A DNA stretch of 20,695 bases from JAEKLB01 sp050249235 (GTDB taxonomy: Bacteria; Actinomycetota; Acidimicrobiia; Acidimicrobiales; CADCSY01). Shown in pieces: positions 1-7,543 of the stretch. The notes under the pieces were generated by a model that was given only the letters and a program-made list of their open reading frames with translations, had not been told where the DNA came from and ran no database searches. The stretch is taken from positions 1-20,695 of the forward strand of contig JBFWQW010000051.1 in assembly GCA_050249235.1 (NCBI GenBank), in the 5' to 3' direction. Both the position numbers and the translations under genes were made by a program. The stretch's first letter is position 1. Every line of letters begins with the position of its first letter.

Positions 1-240
1 GCCCACGGCCGCTGGACCTGCGAGACCGGCGACCCCACCGGGCTCCTCGCCGAGCTGGCCCCCTGGGCCGTGGGCGCCGGCGTCGAGCTGGCCGGCCTCG
101 AGGTCGTGCAGCCCACCCTCGAGGACGTCTACCTGTCGCTCACCGCGTCGGCGCCGGGCACGGACGGGGACGGAGGCGACGGCGTCGGTCGAGCGGCCGC
201 GGCCGCCGGAGGGCGCCGGGGCCGGAGGCGGGGACGATGA
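1..240 (+). CDS. ABC transporter ATP-binding protein, C-terminal fragment
   Basis: Only the last 79 codons are in the window; the Walker and signature motifs would lie upstream. The frame is open from base 1 to TGA at 238-240. It carries the PTLEDVYLSLT block (about residues 39-49 of the fragment), typical of the C-terminus of drug/antibiotic exporter-type (ABC-2) ATPases. The last 25 or so residues are a low-complexity Gly/Asp then Arg-rich tail. The stop codon overlaps the next gene's ATG as ATGA, the usual layout for an ATPase-permease pair of one exporter. The ATPase would sit on the cytoplasmic side and power the permease. The substrate cannot be told from this fragment. Confidence 0.85.
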   Translation, partial: AHGRWTCETGDPTGLLAELAPWAVGAGVELAGLEVVQPTLEDVYLSLTASAPGTDGDGGDGVGRAAAAAGGRRGRRRGR

Positions 241-1013
241 GCGGTCTCGCGATGTCGTTCGGGCAGATCCGCTGGCACAACAAGGCCTTCTGGCGGAACC
301 CGGCGTCGGCGTTCTTCACCTTCGCCTTCCCCCTCATGTTCCTCGTGATCTTCACGTCGATCTTCGACGACACCGCCACGCTCCCGAGCGGCGTCGAGGT
401 CGACCTGTCGACCTACTACACGGGCTCGATCCTCGCCTTCTCCGTCATCACCGCCTGCTACACGAACGTCGCCATCAGCGTGACGTTCTTCCGCGAGGAG
501 GGCGTGCTGAAGCGGGTGCGGGGAACGCCCCTGCCGGGCTGGTCGTACCTGCTCGGCAAGGTCCTCCACTCGGTCGTCCTGATGGTGATCCTCGTCGTGA
601 TCGTCTGCGCCTTCGGCCTGGCCTTCTACGACATCGACCTGCCCACCACGTCGCTGCCGGCCTTCGTGGCGACCCTGCTGATCGGCGCGGCCGCGTTCTG
701 TGCCCTCGGCCTGGCCTGCTGCGCGATCACGCCGAACGCCGACGCCGCCCCGGCCGTCACGAACGCCACGATGCTCCCGTTGCTGTTCATCTCCGGGGTC
801 TTCATCCCCGTCGACGCCGCTCCCCGCTGGATGCAGGTCGTGGGCGACGTCTTCCCGGTGAAGCACTTCCTCGAAGCCGCCCTCGAGTCGTTCATCCCGC
901 CCCCTGGCAACGAGACCGGCTGGCGGTGGGCCGACCTCGCCGTCGTGCTCCTGTGGGGCGTGGGGGGCCTGGTGTTCGCGGCCCGCACCTTCCGCTGGGA
1001 GCCCCAGCGCTGA
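237..1013 (+). CDS. ABC-2 type transporter permease
   Basis: A 258-residue integral membrane protein that forms the translocation path of an ABC exporter. About six hydrophobic segments are visible: near 25-45, 60-80, 105-128, 138-160, 175-192 and 232-250. Between the second and third is the cytoplasmic loop FFREEGVLKRVRGTPLPGW, characteristic of ABC-2 permeases (family ABC2_membrane). The GVFIPVDAAPRW segment before the last TM is also typical. Length matches the family's usual 240-280. The ATG overlaps the preceding ATPase stop (ATGA), implying translational coupling and one complex. No substrate-specific feature is visible; drug, lipid or bacteriocin export are all possible. Confidence 0.93.
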   Translation: MSGLAMSFGQIRWHNKAFWRNPASAFFTFAFPLMFLVIFTSIFDDTATLPSGVEVDLSTYYTGSILAFSVITACYTNVAISVTFFREEGVLKRVRGTPLPGWSYLLGKVLHSVVLMVILVVIVCAFGLAFYDIDLPTTSLPAFVATLLIGAAAFCALGLACCAITPNADAAPAVTNATMLPLLFISGVFIPVDAAPRWMQVVGDVFPVKHFLEAALESFIPPPGNETGWRWADLAVVLLWGVGGLVFAARTFRWEPQR

Positions 1014-1039
1014 CGGTCGACCGGGCCGGCCGGCCGGCG

Positions 1040-1045
1040 TAGCGT
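1040..1045 (+). promoter_or_regulatory. Putative -10 box (TAGCGT) for the VOC gene, leaderless
   Basis: TAGCGT ends 6 nt before the ATG at 1052, so transcription would start at or next to the start codon. No Shine-Dalgarno is visible. The same hexamer at the same spacing recurs before valS and fur. The flank at 1021-1040 is a run of GGCC/CCGG repeats. Confidence 0.5.
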
Positions 1046-1051
1046 CGGGCC

Positions 1052-1438
1052 ATGCGGTTCCACCACGCCAACCTGGGCGTCCCCGTCGGCGGGATCGAGG
1101 CCCAGGCCCGCTTCCTCACCGACGTGCTCGGCTACCGGGCGGTGGCTGTGGACGAGGCGATGACGGCCCGGGGCGTGCACTGGTTCGAGGCCGACGACGG
1201 CACCCAGATCCACCTCAGCGAGGACCCCGCCCACGTGCCGGCGGCCCGGGCCCACGTGGCCGTCGACGTCGGCGACGACCTCGACGGGCTGGCCGCCAGG
1301 CTCTCGGCGGCGTCGCTGGCCTTCACCGACTCGGCCGGGCTCGGGGCCCGGGTGCTCAACTGCCAGGACCCGTCCGGCAACCGCTGGGAGCTGCGGGGCA
1401 CCCAGGGGCGCGCCGAGGAGCCCACCGCGGAGCGCTGA
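1052..1438 (+). CDS. VOC (glyoxalase/bleomycin-resistance fold) protein
   Basis: A 128-residue single-chain vicinal-oxygen-chelate protein with two beta-alpha-beta-beta-beta modules. Candidate metal ligands are His5 at the start of strand 1 (HHANLGV), His54 (QIHLSED), His68 opening the second module (HVAVDV) and Glu113 (NRWELR), in the order seen in VOC metalloenzymes. FLTDVLGYRAV is the typical helix-turn after strand 1. The family covers glyoxalases, dioxygenases, epimerases and resistance proteins, so no reaction is assigned. It lies 38 bp after the ABC permease and 55 bp before valS, with its own putative leaderless promoter, so it may be a separate unit. Confidence 0.85.
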   Translation: MRFHHANLGVPVGGIEAQARFLTDVLGYRAVAVDEAMTARGVHWFEADDGTQIHLSEDPAHVPAARAHVAVDVGDDLDGLAARLSAASLAFTDSAGLGARVLNCQDPSGNRWELRGTQGRAEEPTAER

Positions 1439-1480
1439 GGAGCGCACCCGCCGGGGAGCTGGGGGCGCAGCGGCGACGGT

Positions 1481-1486
1481 TAGCGT
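1481..1486 (+). promoter_or_regulatory. Putative -10 box (TAGCGT) for valS, leaderless
   Basis: TAGCGT is followed by 7 nt and then the valS ATG at 1494. There is no purine-rich ribosome binding site in the interval, so leaderless transcription is likely. No recognisable -35 is seen 17 bp upstream. Confidence 0.5.
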
Positions 1487-1493
1487 TCCCGCC

Positions 1494-4043
1494 ATGCCCG
1501 AGGTCCCCGAGAAGCCCACGTTGGAGGGCCTGGAGAAGCGTTGGTCGGCGGCCTGGGAGGCCGACGGCACCTACCGGTTCGATCGCACCGCCCCCCGCGA
1601 CCGGGTGTTCTCCGTCGACACGCCCCCGCCGACGGTGAGCGGCTCGCTGCACATGGGCTCGGTCTTCGGCTACGTGCAGACCGACGCCAACGTCCGGTTC
1701 CGCCGGATGCGGGGCCGCGAGGTGTTCTATCCGATGGGCTGGGACGACAACGGCCTCCCCACCGAGCGCCGGGTGCAGAACTACTACGGGGTCCGCTGCG
1801 ACCCGACCGTGCCCTACGACCCGGACTTCGAGCCGCCCACCGATCCCCCGAAGGACGCCCTGCCCATCTCGCGGCGGAACTTCGTCGAGCTGTGCCACGG
1901 CCTCACCGCCGAGGACGAGAAGGTCTTCGAGGAGCTCTGGCGGGGCGTGGGGCTGTCCGTCGACTGGAGCCTCGCCTACGCCACGATCGACGAGCGCTCG
2001 CAGCGAGCCTCCCAGAGGGCCTTCCTGCGCAACCTGGCCCGGGGCGAGGCCTACGCCTCCGAGGCCCCGACCCTCTGGGACGTCGACTTCCAGACCGCCG
2101 TGGCCCAGGCCGAGCTCGAGGACCGCGAGCAGGCCGGTGCCTACCACCGGGTCCGCTTCCACCGCCCCGACGGCGGCGAGGTGCTCATCGAGACCACCCG
2201 CCCCGAGCTGATCCCGTCCTGCGTGGCCCTGGTGGCCCACCCCGACGACGAGCGCTACCGCGCGCTGTTCGGAACCACCGTCCGCACGCCGCTGTTCGGC
2301 GTGGAGGTTCCGGTGCACCCCCACCCCCTGGCCCAGCCGGACAAGGGCTCGGGGATCGCCATGATCTGCACGTTCGGCGACACCACCGACGTGGTGTGGT
2401 GGCGCGAGCTCGCGCTGCCCACCCGCACGGTGGTCCAGCGCAACGGTCGCTTCCAGGTGGAGCGGCCCGAGTGGCTCGCGGGCGGACCGTGGGACGAGCT
2501 GGGCGGCCTCACCGTCAAGCAGGCCCAGCGGCGGATCGTCGAGCTGCTGACCGAGTCGGGCGAGGCCGTCGGCGAGCCCCGCCCCATCACCCACCAGGTG
2601 AACTTCTACGAGAAGGGCGAGCGGCCGCTCGAGATCGTCACCAGCCGGCAGTGGTACATCCGCAACGGCGCCAAGGACCCCGACCTGCGGGCCGCCCTGC
2701 GGCTCGCCGGCGACGAGCTCGACTGGCACCCCGACTTCATGCGGGTGCGCTACCAGCACTGGGTCGAGGGCCTCAACACCGATTGGCTCGTCAGCCGCCA
2801 GCGCTTCTTCGGCGTGGCGATCCCGGTGTGGTACCCGGTCGGCCCCGGGGGCGAGGTCCGGTTCGACGAGCCGATCGTGCCGGACGAAGCCGACCTGCCC
2901 GTCGACCCGTCGTCGCACGTGCCGCCCGGCTACACGGAGGACCAGCGGGGCGAGCCCGGGGGCTTCGTCGGCGATCCCGACGTCATGGACACCTGGGCCA
3001 CCTCGTCGCTCACCCCCCAGATCGCCTGCCGGTGGGAGGACGACCCCGACCTGTTCGCCCGGACCTTCCCGATGGACCTCCGGCCCCAGGGCCCCGAGAT
3101 CATCCGCACCTGGCTGTTCTCGACGGTGCTGCGCTCGCAGTTCGAGCACGGCTCGCTGCCGTGGTCGGACGCCACCATCAACGGCTGGATCCTCGACCCC
3201 GACCGCAAGAAGATGTCGAAGTCGAAGGGCAACGTGGTGACGCCGATGCCCCTCGTCGACGAGCACGGGCCGGACGCGGTGCGTTACTGGGCCTGCCGGG
3301 GCGCGCCCGGCACCGACACCGCCATCGACTTCGCGGTCATGAAGGTCGGGCGCCGGCTCGCCATCAAGCTCCTCAACGCCTCGAAGTTCGTGCTCGGACT
3401 GGGCGGGGCCCGGACCGACGTCCCTTCCGCCGATGTCACCGCCGCCGACGTCACCGAGCCCCTCGACCGGGCGATGCTGGCCGCCCTCGCCGAGGTGGCG
3501 GCCGAGGCCACCGGCGCCTTCGAGGGCTACGACCACACCCGCGCCCTCGACCGGGTGGAGGCCTTCTTCTGGCGCTTCTGCGACGACTACGTCGAGCTGG
3601 TGAAGGGCCGGGCCTACGGCGACGGGCCGGCCGCGGCGAGCGCCCGGGCCGCCCTCGGGCTGGCCCTGTCGACCCAGCAGCGGCTGCTCGCCCCCTTCCT
3701 CCCGTTCGCCACGGAGGAGGTCTGGTCGTGGTGGCAGGCCGGCTCCGTCCACCGGGCAGCCTGGCCCGACGGCGCCGACCTGGCCCCGGCCGGCGAGCCC
3801 ACCGATCCCGGCGTGCTTGCCGTGGCCGCCGACGCCCTCGGCGAGATCCGCAAGGCCAAGACGGCGGCCAAGCGCTCGCTGCGCACCGACGTCGTGCGGG
3901 CCGCGGTCACCGACACGCCCGAACGGCTGGCCGCGCTCCGCCTGGCCCGCGCCGACCTGGCCGAGGCCGGCCGGGTCGCCGACCTCGTCCTCGTCGACGG
4001 CCCCACCCTGTCGGTCGACGTCGAGCTGGCCCCACCGGACTGA
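1494..4043 (+). CDS. valS: Valine--tRNA ligase
   Basis: An 849-residue class I aminoacyl-tRNA synthetase that charges tRNA-Val in the cytosol. The Rossmann core begins with PPPTVSGSLHMGS (residues 45-56), the HIGH-motif region. The next block, FYPMGWDDNGLPTERRVQN, is typical of ValRS. An editing (CP1) domain follows at roughly 200-380, with the ETTRPEL segment. KMSKS is at 573-577 (DRKKMSKSKGN). The anticodon-binding domain ends near residue 800. The protein stops at TLSVDVELAPPD and lacks the C-terminal coiled-coil arm of the roughly 950-residue E. coli enzyme, fitting the shorter 'type 2' ValRS. Oddly, the HIGH motif reads HMGS, with Ser56 in place of the second His. It is a single gene, probably from its own leaderless promoter, ending in a strong shared hairpin. 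Confidence 0.97.
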   Translation: MPEVPEKPTLEGLEKRWSAAWEADGTYRFDRTAPRDRVFSVDTPPPTVSGSLHMGSVFGYVQTDANVRFRRMRGREVFYPMGWDDNGLPTERRVQNYYGVRCDPTVPYDPDFEPPTDPPKDALPISRRNFVELCHGLTAEDEKVFEELWRGVGLSVDWSLAYATIDERSQRASQRAFLRNLARGEAYASEAPTLWDVDFQTAVAQAELEDREQAGAYHRVRFHRPDGGEVLIETTRPELIPSCVALVAHPDDERYRALFGTTVRTPLFGVEVPVHPHPLAQPDKGSGIAMICTFGDTTDVVWWRELALPTRTVVQRNGRFQVERPEWLAGGPWDELGGLTVKQAQRRIVELLTESGEAVGEPRPITHQVNFYEKGERPLEIVTSRQWYIRNGAKDPDLRAALRLAGDELDWHPDFMRVRYQHWVEGLNTDWLVSRQRFFGVAIPVWYPVGPGGEVRFDEPIVPDEADLPVDPSSHVPPGYTEDQRGEPGGFVGDPDVMDTWATSSLTPQIACRWEDDPDLFARTFPMDLRPQGPEIIRTWLFSTVLRSQFEHGSLPWSDATINGWILDPDRKKMSKSKGNVVTPMPLVDEHGPDAVRYWACRGAPGTDTAIDFAVMKVGRRLAIKLLNASKFVLGLGGARTDVPSADVTAADVTEPLDRAMLAALAEVAAEATGAFEGYDHTRALDRVEAFFWRFCDDYVELVKGRAYGDGPAAASARAALGLALSTQQRLLAPFLPFATEEVWSWWQAGSVHRAAWPDGADLAPAGEPTDPGVLAVAADALGEIRKAKTAAKRSLRTDVVRAAVTDTPERLAALRLARADLAEAGRVADLVLVDGPTLSVDVELAPPD

Positions 4044-4046
4044 CCG

Positions 4047-4105
4047 GATCCGTTCCGGGTTCACGGTTCCACCCACGTGTGGGAACCGTGAACCCGGAAC
4101 GGATC
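4047..4105. terminator. 24-bp perfect inverted repeat, probable bidirectional terminator
   Basis: Left arm 4047-4070 and right arm 4082-4105 are exact reverse complements, with an 11-nt loop (4071-4081) holding CACGTG. The hairpin starts 3 nt after the valS stop and its far end overlaps the mscS stop (4104-4106), so both convergent genes end on it. No U-tract follows, as is common in high-GC actinobacteria. At 24 bp it is far longer than a usual terminator stem and may be a member of a dispersed palindromic repeat family. Confidence 0.7.
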
Positions 4106-5090
4106 AGACCTCGGGGCTGGTGGCGTCGGGCGAGCGGGGCACGGCCACGCCCTCGGCGACGAAGGCGTCGGTGATGCGGCGGCGGAGGTTGCGCTGCACC
4201 CGCCACTGGTCGGCCGGCCTCGTGCGCACCACCAGCCGGACGGTGATGCCGCCGGCGCCCACGTCCTCGAGGCCCACCACCTCGGGCTCGTCGAGCACGA
4301 TGCCGCGCCAGGCGTCGTCGTGCCAGAGGGCGTCGGCCTCCCGCTTGATGATCTCCTGAACCCGGTCGAGATCGGTCCCGTGGGAGACGGCGACGTCGAG
4401 CACGGCCCGCGACCAGTCCTGCGACTTGTTGCCGACCCGGCGGATCTCGCCGTTGGGGATGTGCCACACCACGCCCTCGACGTCGCGCAACCGGGTGGTG
4501 CGCAGGCTCACGCCCTCGACCACCCCCACGGCGGCGCCGGCGTCGACGACGTCGCCCACGCCGAACTGGTCCTCGATCAGCATGAACATGCCGGCGAGGA
4601 AGTCGCGCACCAGGGCCTGCGACCCGAAGCCGACCGCCACCCCGACGATGCCGGCACCGGCCAGCAGGGGGCCGAGGTCGAGGTCGAGCTCGGCGAGCAC
4701 CATGAGCCCGGCGATCGAGAGCACCACGGCCCGACCGATGCCGCGCAGCACGAGGGCGATGGTCTCGGCCCGGCGGTGGGCCCGCTCGCCGAGCGGACCG
4801 GTGAGCGGGATCGACAGCCCCGCGGTCGGACCCACGCCCCGCACCACGGTGCCCCGCTCGAGCTGGTCGACGAAGCGGAGGATCACCCGGCGCAGGAAGC
4901 GGTTGGCGAGCCAGGCCAGCAGCAGGATGACGACGATCCGCAACGGGCGGGCGATCAGCCAGTCGGCAGCCCGGGCCACCACCTCGTTGTGGGTCCACCG
5001 GTAGACCACGAGGCAGGCGGACGAGGAGTCCGAGCCGCAGGCGCTCACCTCGTCGGGCGTGAGCGCGGCGAGGACGAGCGGCCCGGGCAT
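4104..5090 (-). CDS. mscS: Small-conductance mechanosensitive channel, MscS family
   Basis: A 328-residue membrane channel that would open under membrane tension to release osmolytes during hypo-osmotic shock. TM segments are at about 42-65, 112-135 and 138-165. The last is the Gly/Ala-rich pore helix (AGAGIVGVAVGFGSQ), followed by LVRDFLAGMFMLIEDQFGVGDVV and the beta domain VEGVSLRTTRLRDVEGVVWHIPNGEI. These are the diagnostic MscS blocks. A C-terminal alpha/beta cage domain runs to the end. The roughly 40-residue N-terminus is longer than in E. coli MscS and contains two Cys. The ATG at 5090 follows a TAGGGT box by 7 nt, which supports this start. Confidence 0.95.
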   Translation of the reverse strand: MPGPLVLAALTPDEVSACGSDSSSACLVVYRWTHNEVVARAADWLIARPLRIVVILLLAWLANRFLRRVILRFVDQLERGTVVRGVGPTAGLSIPLTGPLGERAHRRAETIALVLRGIGRAVVLSIAGLMVLAELDLDLGPLLAGAGIVGVAVGFGSQALVRDFLAGMFMLIEDQFGVGDVVDAGAAVGVVEGVSLRTTRLRDVEGVVWHIPNGEIRRVGNKSQDWSRAVLDVAVSHGTDLDRVQEIIKREADALWHDDAWRGIVLDEPEVVGLEDVGAGGITVRLVVRTRPADQWRVQRNLRRRITDAFVAEGVAVPRSPDATSPEV

Positions 5091-5097
5091 CCCGGGA

Positions 5098-5103
5098 ACC
5101 CTA
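5098..5103 (-). promoter_or_regulatory. Putative -10 box (TAGGGT) for mscS, leaderless
   Basis: On the minus strand TAGGGT is followed by 7 nt and the mscS ATG. No Shine-Dalgarno lies between, matching the leaderless pattern elsewhere in the window. Confidence 0.5.
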
Positions 5104-5173
5104 TTGAGCGCGGCCCGGCACCTCCTGCACCGCCCGGTCGCCGCGGTGCCGGGCCGGGGTGCATCATCGGGGG

Positions 5174-5692
5174 GTGGGCACCTCGCTCCGCCACCACCTG
5201 CTGATCGCCACGCCCCCGCTCGTCGACCCCAACTTCGACCGGTCGGTCGTGCTGCTCCTCGAGCACCGGCCGGAAGGCGCCTTCGGCGTCGTGCTGAACC
5301 GGCCCGACCCCCACCGCCTCGACCAGGCCCTCCCCGGCTGGGAGCGACTGGCGCCCGAGCCGGCCGTGCTCTTCGTCGGCGGGCCGGTCGGCGACGGCTC
5401 CGGCATCGCCCTCACCCTCGACGACGACGGCCGGCCCGAGGTGGTCGACCTCAACCTCGACCCGTCCGAGATCGTGCTGCCCCGGCCGGTTCGGGTCTTC
5501 GTCGGCTACGCGGCCTGGAGCCCGGGCCAGCTCGAGGACGAGCTCGGCGCCGGCGCCTGGGTGGTGGCCGACGCCCGGCCGGACGACGTCACCACCCCCC
5601 GCCCCGACCGGCTGTGGCGGGAGGTCCTCCGCCGCCAGGGCGGCCGGACCGCCTGGCTGGCCAACGTGCCGAGCGACCCCGCCGTCAACTGA
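5174..5692 (+). CDS. YqgE/AlgH family protein (UPF0301)
   Basis: About 172 residues, matching the usual 160-190 of UPF0301. Family blocks are visible: LLIATPPLVDPNFDRSVVLLLEH at the N-terminus, GAFGVVLNRP, VLFVGGPVG, and GYAAWSPGQLEDEL near residue 120. The protein is cytosolic and its biochemical role is unknown; an effect on alginate regulation was proposed for the Pseudomonas AlgH. I chose GTG 5174 (MGTSLRHHLL) because homologues start just before SLR, and because CATCAT at 5162-5167 sits 6 nt upstream as a weak -10. GTG 5159 is an alternative that adds five residues. The stop falls inside a perfect hairpin. Confidence 0.92.
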   Translation: MGTSLRHHLLIATPPLVDPNFDRSVVLLLEHRPEGAFGVVLNRPDPHRLDQALPGWERLAPEPAVLFVGGPVGDGSGIALTLDDDGRPEVVDLNLDPSEIVLPRPVRVFVGYAAWSPGQLEDELGAGAWVVADARPDDVTTPRPDRLWREVLRRQGGRTAWLANVPSDPAVN

Positions 5693-5700
5693 CGGCGGGG
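5677..5700. terminator. Hairpin over the UPF0301 stop codon
   Basis: Arms 5677-5686 and 5691-5700 are exact reverse complements (10 bp) with a 4-nt AACT loop. The stop TGA (5690-5692) begins in the loop. It lies between convergent genes and lacks a U-tract. Confidence 0.55.
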
Positions 5701-5708
5701 GCGTCCCG

Positions 5709-5867
5709 TCATCCCGGCGGGGCGCCGTCGATCGCCGACTGGATCTCGGGCGACGCCACGCGGACGCCGCGGGCCCGGGCCTCGGCCCAGGTCAGCCGCT
5801 CCTCCCGCTCGGTGCCGGGCTCGAGCACGATGCCGTCGCACAGCGCCACCACCTCGCCGGCCGCCAC
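5709..5867 (-). CDS. Small orphan reading frame, possibly a gene remnant
   Basis: A 52-codon frame from GTG 5867 to TGA 5709-5711. It is in the same frame as the upstream dehydrogenase gene and is open all the way from that gene's TAG (5898-5900). Almost every third codon position is G or C, the signature of real coding sequence here. The peptide reads EVVALCDGIVLEPG, then ERLTWAEARARGVRV, then SPEIQSAIDG. This strand-helix-strand order loosely resembles the second half of a BRCT domain, but I cannot confirm it. No ribosome binding site is visible at the GTG. It could be a translated small protein, a truncated relic, or a readthrough extension of the dehydrogenase. Confidence 0.4.
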   Translation of the reverse strand: MAAGEVVALCDGIVLEPGTEREERLTWAEARARGVRVASPEIQSAIDGAPPG

Positions 5868-5897
5868 GCCGAGTCCGCTGCCCGTCCCCCGCCGGCC

Positions 5898-7328
5898 CTA
5901 GACCGCCAGGCCGACGAGCTTGGTGTCGAGGTACTCGTGGATGCCGGCCCGGGCACCCTCACGACCGAGGCCGCTCTCCTTGACGCCGCCGAACGGGGCC
6001 GCCGCCGCCGTCGGGTTGATGTCGTTGATGCCGATGATCCCGAAGCGGAGCCGCTCGGCGGTGCGGAAGGCCCGGCTGACGTCGTTCGTGTAGATGTACG
6101 ACGCCAGCCCGTACTCGGTGTCGTTGGCCATCTCGATCACCTCGTCCTCGGTGTCGAAGACGATCACCGGGGCCACCGGGCCGAACGTCTCCTCCCGGTA
6201 GATGCGCATGTCCGGCGTGACGTCGGTGAGCAGCGTGGGGGCGTAGAAGCGCCCGGCATCGAGCCCGTCGTCGGTGAGGCGCCGGCCACCGGTGACCAGG
6301 GTGGCGCCCTTGCCGACGGCGTCGGCCACCTGCCGCTCCATCTTGTCCATGGCCTGGTCGTCGATCAGCGGCCCCACGGTGATGCCGTCGGTGAGGCCGC
6401 TGCCGGCCTTCAAGGCCTTGAAGCGGGCCTCGAGCGTCTCGACGAACGCCGGGGCGATCGCCCGCTGCACGAAGAGCCGGTTGGGGCAGATGCAGGCCTG
6501 GCCGGTGTTGAGGAACTTCACCGCGGCGGCACCCTTGGCGGCGTGCACCGGGTCGGCGTCGTCGAGGACGAGGAACGGTGCGTGCCCGCCGAGCTCGAGG
6601 CTGACCCGCTTCACGGTGGCGGCCGCCTGGGCGGCGATGAGCTTGCCGACCTCGGTGGAGCCGGTGAACGTGATCTTGCGCACGGCCGGGTTGGTGACGA
6701 GCTCACCACCGACGCCGGGGCCGTCGCTCGACGTGACCAGGTTGACGACGCCCGCCGGGATGCCGGCGTCGGCGAAGACCTTGAACGTCTCGACCGCGCA
6801 CAGCGGCGTCTGCTCGGCCGGCTTGAGCACCACCGTGCAACCGGCGGCCAGGGCGGGACCGATCTTGCGGGTGAGCATCGACACCGGGTAGTTCCAGGGC
6901 GTGATGGCGCCCACCACGCCGACGGCCTGGTGCATCACGAGGAAGCGCTGGTCGGCGCGGGGCGAGGGAATCGTCTCGCCGTAGACCCGCTTGGCCTCCT
7001 CGGCGAACCACAGCAGGAAGTCGGCGGCGTAGCCGATCTCGTTGCGGGCCATGCGGATCGGCTTGCCCTGCTCCTCGGTCATGAGCTTGGCGATCGCCTC
7101 GCGGCGCTCGAGCAGCAGCTCCCACGAGCGGTAGAGGTAGGACGAGCGGTCGTAGGCCGTCCTCGTCGACCAGTCGCCGAACGCGTCGCTGGCCGCCTGG
7201 ATGGCCGCCTTCACGTCGTCGACGCCGCCGTCGGCGACCTCGCCCACCACGTCGCCCGTGGCCGGGTCGTACGACGCGAACCGCTTGCCCGACGCTGCTT
7301 CCCGCCATTCTCCTGAGATGTAGAGCAT
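5898..7328 (-). CDS. gabD: NAD(P)-dependent aldehyde dehydrogenase, succinate-semialdehyde dehydrogenase-like
   Basis: A 476-residue cytosolic ALDH-superfamily enzyme. Catalytic residues are in place: Asn146 (PWNYP), Glu245 (LELGGHAP) and Cys279 (NTGQACICPNRL). FTGSTEVGK at 221-229 forms part of the NAD(P)-binding site. GQACICPNRL, with a second Cys two residues after the nucleophile, and LTRKIGPALAAGCTVVLKPAEQTP resemble GabD-type enzymes, which oxidise succinate semialdehyde to succinate in 4-aminobutyrate breakdown. Related aldehydes remain possible. Start ATG 7328 (MLYISGEW) fits the family N-terminus and lies 7 nt after TAGGTT. The open frame continues upstream to 7502, but that part is not ALDH-like. 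No GABA transaminase is adjacent. Confidence 0.9.
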   Translation of the reverse strand: MLYISGEWREAASGKRFASYDPATGDVVGEVADGGVDDVKAAIQAASDAFGDWSTRTAYDRSSYLYRSWELLLERREAIAKLMTEEQGKPIRMARNEIGYAADFLLWFAEEAKRVYGETIPSPRADQRFLVMHQAVGVVGAITPWNYPVSMLTRKIGPALAAGCTVVLKPAEQTPLCAVETFKVFADAGIPAGVVNLVTSSDGPGVGGELVTNPAVRKITFTGSTEVGKLIAAQAAATVKRVSLELGGHAPFLVLDDADPVHAAKGAAAVKFLNTGQACICPNRLFVQRAIAPAFVETLEARFKALKAGSGLTDGITVGPLIDDQAMDKMERQVADAVGKGATLVTGGRRLTDDGLDAGRFYAPTLLTDVTPDMRIYREETFGPVAPVIVFDTEDEVIEMANDTEYGLASYIYTNDVSRAFRTAERLRFGIIGINDINPTAAAAPFGGVKESGLGREGARAGIHEYLDTKLVGLAV

Positions 7329-7335
7329 GGGTCGA

Positions 7336-7341
7336 AACCTA
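7336..7341 (-). promoter_or_regulatory. Putative -10 box (TAGGTT) for the aldehyde dehydrogenase, leaderless
   Basis: On the minus strand TAGGTT is followed by 7 nt and then ATG 7328, the same geometry as mscS and valS. It also supports ATG 7328 over longer starts. Confidence 0.5.
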
Positions 7342-7514
7342 CCGGCCCGCCCGCCGACCGCTGCCACCCGTCCAGCGGGTCCGGGTCGGACGGCGTGCGG
7401 GGCGCCGGCGCTGGTCACTCGTCGCCGGCCGGCACACCCGTGCGCAGGGGAGGGCATGTCCAAGGCCACGTCCAAGCCCCGAGGAGCCCTGTGCAAGCTC
7501 ATGTGTAAGGTCTC

Positions 7515-7537
7515 CCTAACGACTTCTAGTTAGGAGG
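7515..7537 (+). promoter_or_regulatory. Stem-loop overlapping the ribosome binding site of the delta-60 lipoprotein gene
   Basis: CCTAAC (7515-7520) pairs with GTTAGG (7529-7534) across an 8-nt loop. The Shine-Dalgarno TAGGAGG (7531-7537) is partly inside the right arm, 6 nt before GTG 7544, so folding would mask it. TAAGGT at 7506-7511 is a possible -10, which would make a short leader. A role in control is inference. Confidence 0.4.
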
Positions 7538-7543
7538 CAACAC

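Noticed and set aside
1021..1040. GGCC/CCGG tandem as a special repeat
   Set aside because: Short self-complementary GC runs are expected at this base composition; at most it adds to a weak terminator.
1356..4076. Very long open frames opposite or alongside valS
   Set aside because: They lack any recognisable domain, are rich in Arg/Gly/Pro or His/Val, and are what extreme third-position GC produces opposite a true gene.
7329..7502. N-terminal extension of the aldehyde dehydrogenase
   Set aside because: The added 58 residues are not family-like, while ATG 7328 matches the family start and has a -10 box at the right distance.
7513..7536. IdeR/DtxR iron box before the lipoprotein gene
   Set aside because: The TTAGG-like half-sites have the wrong spacing and orientation for the 19-bp IdeR palindrome; a stem masking the ribosome site explains the symmetry better.
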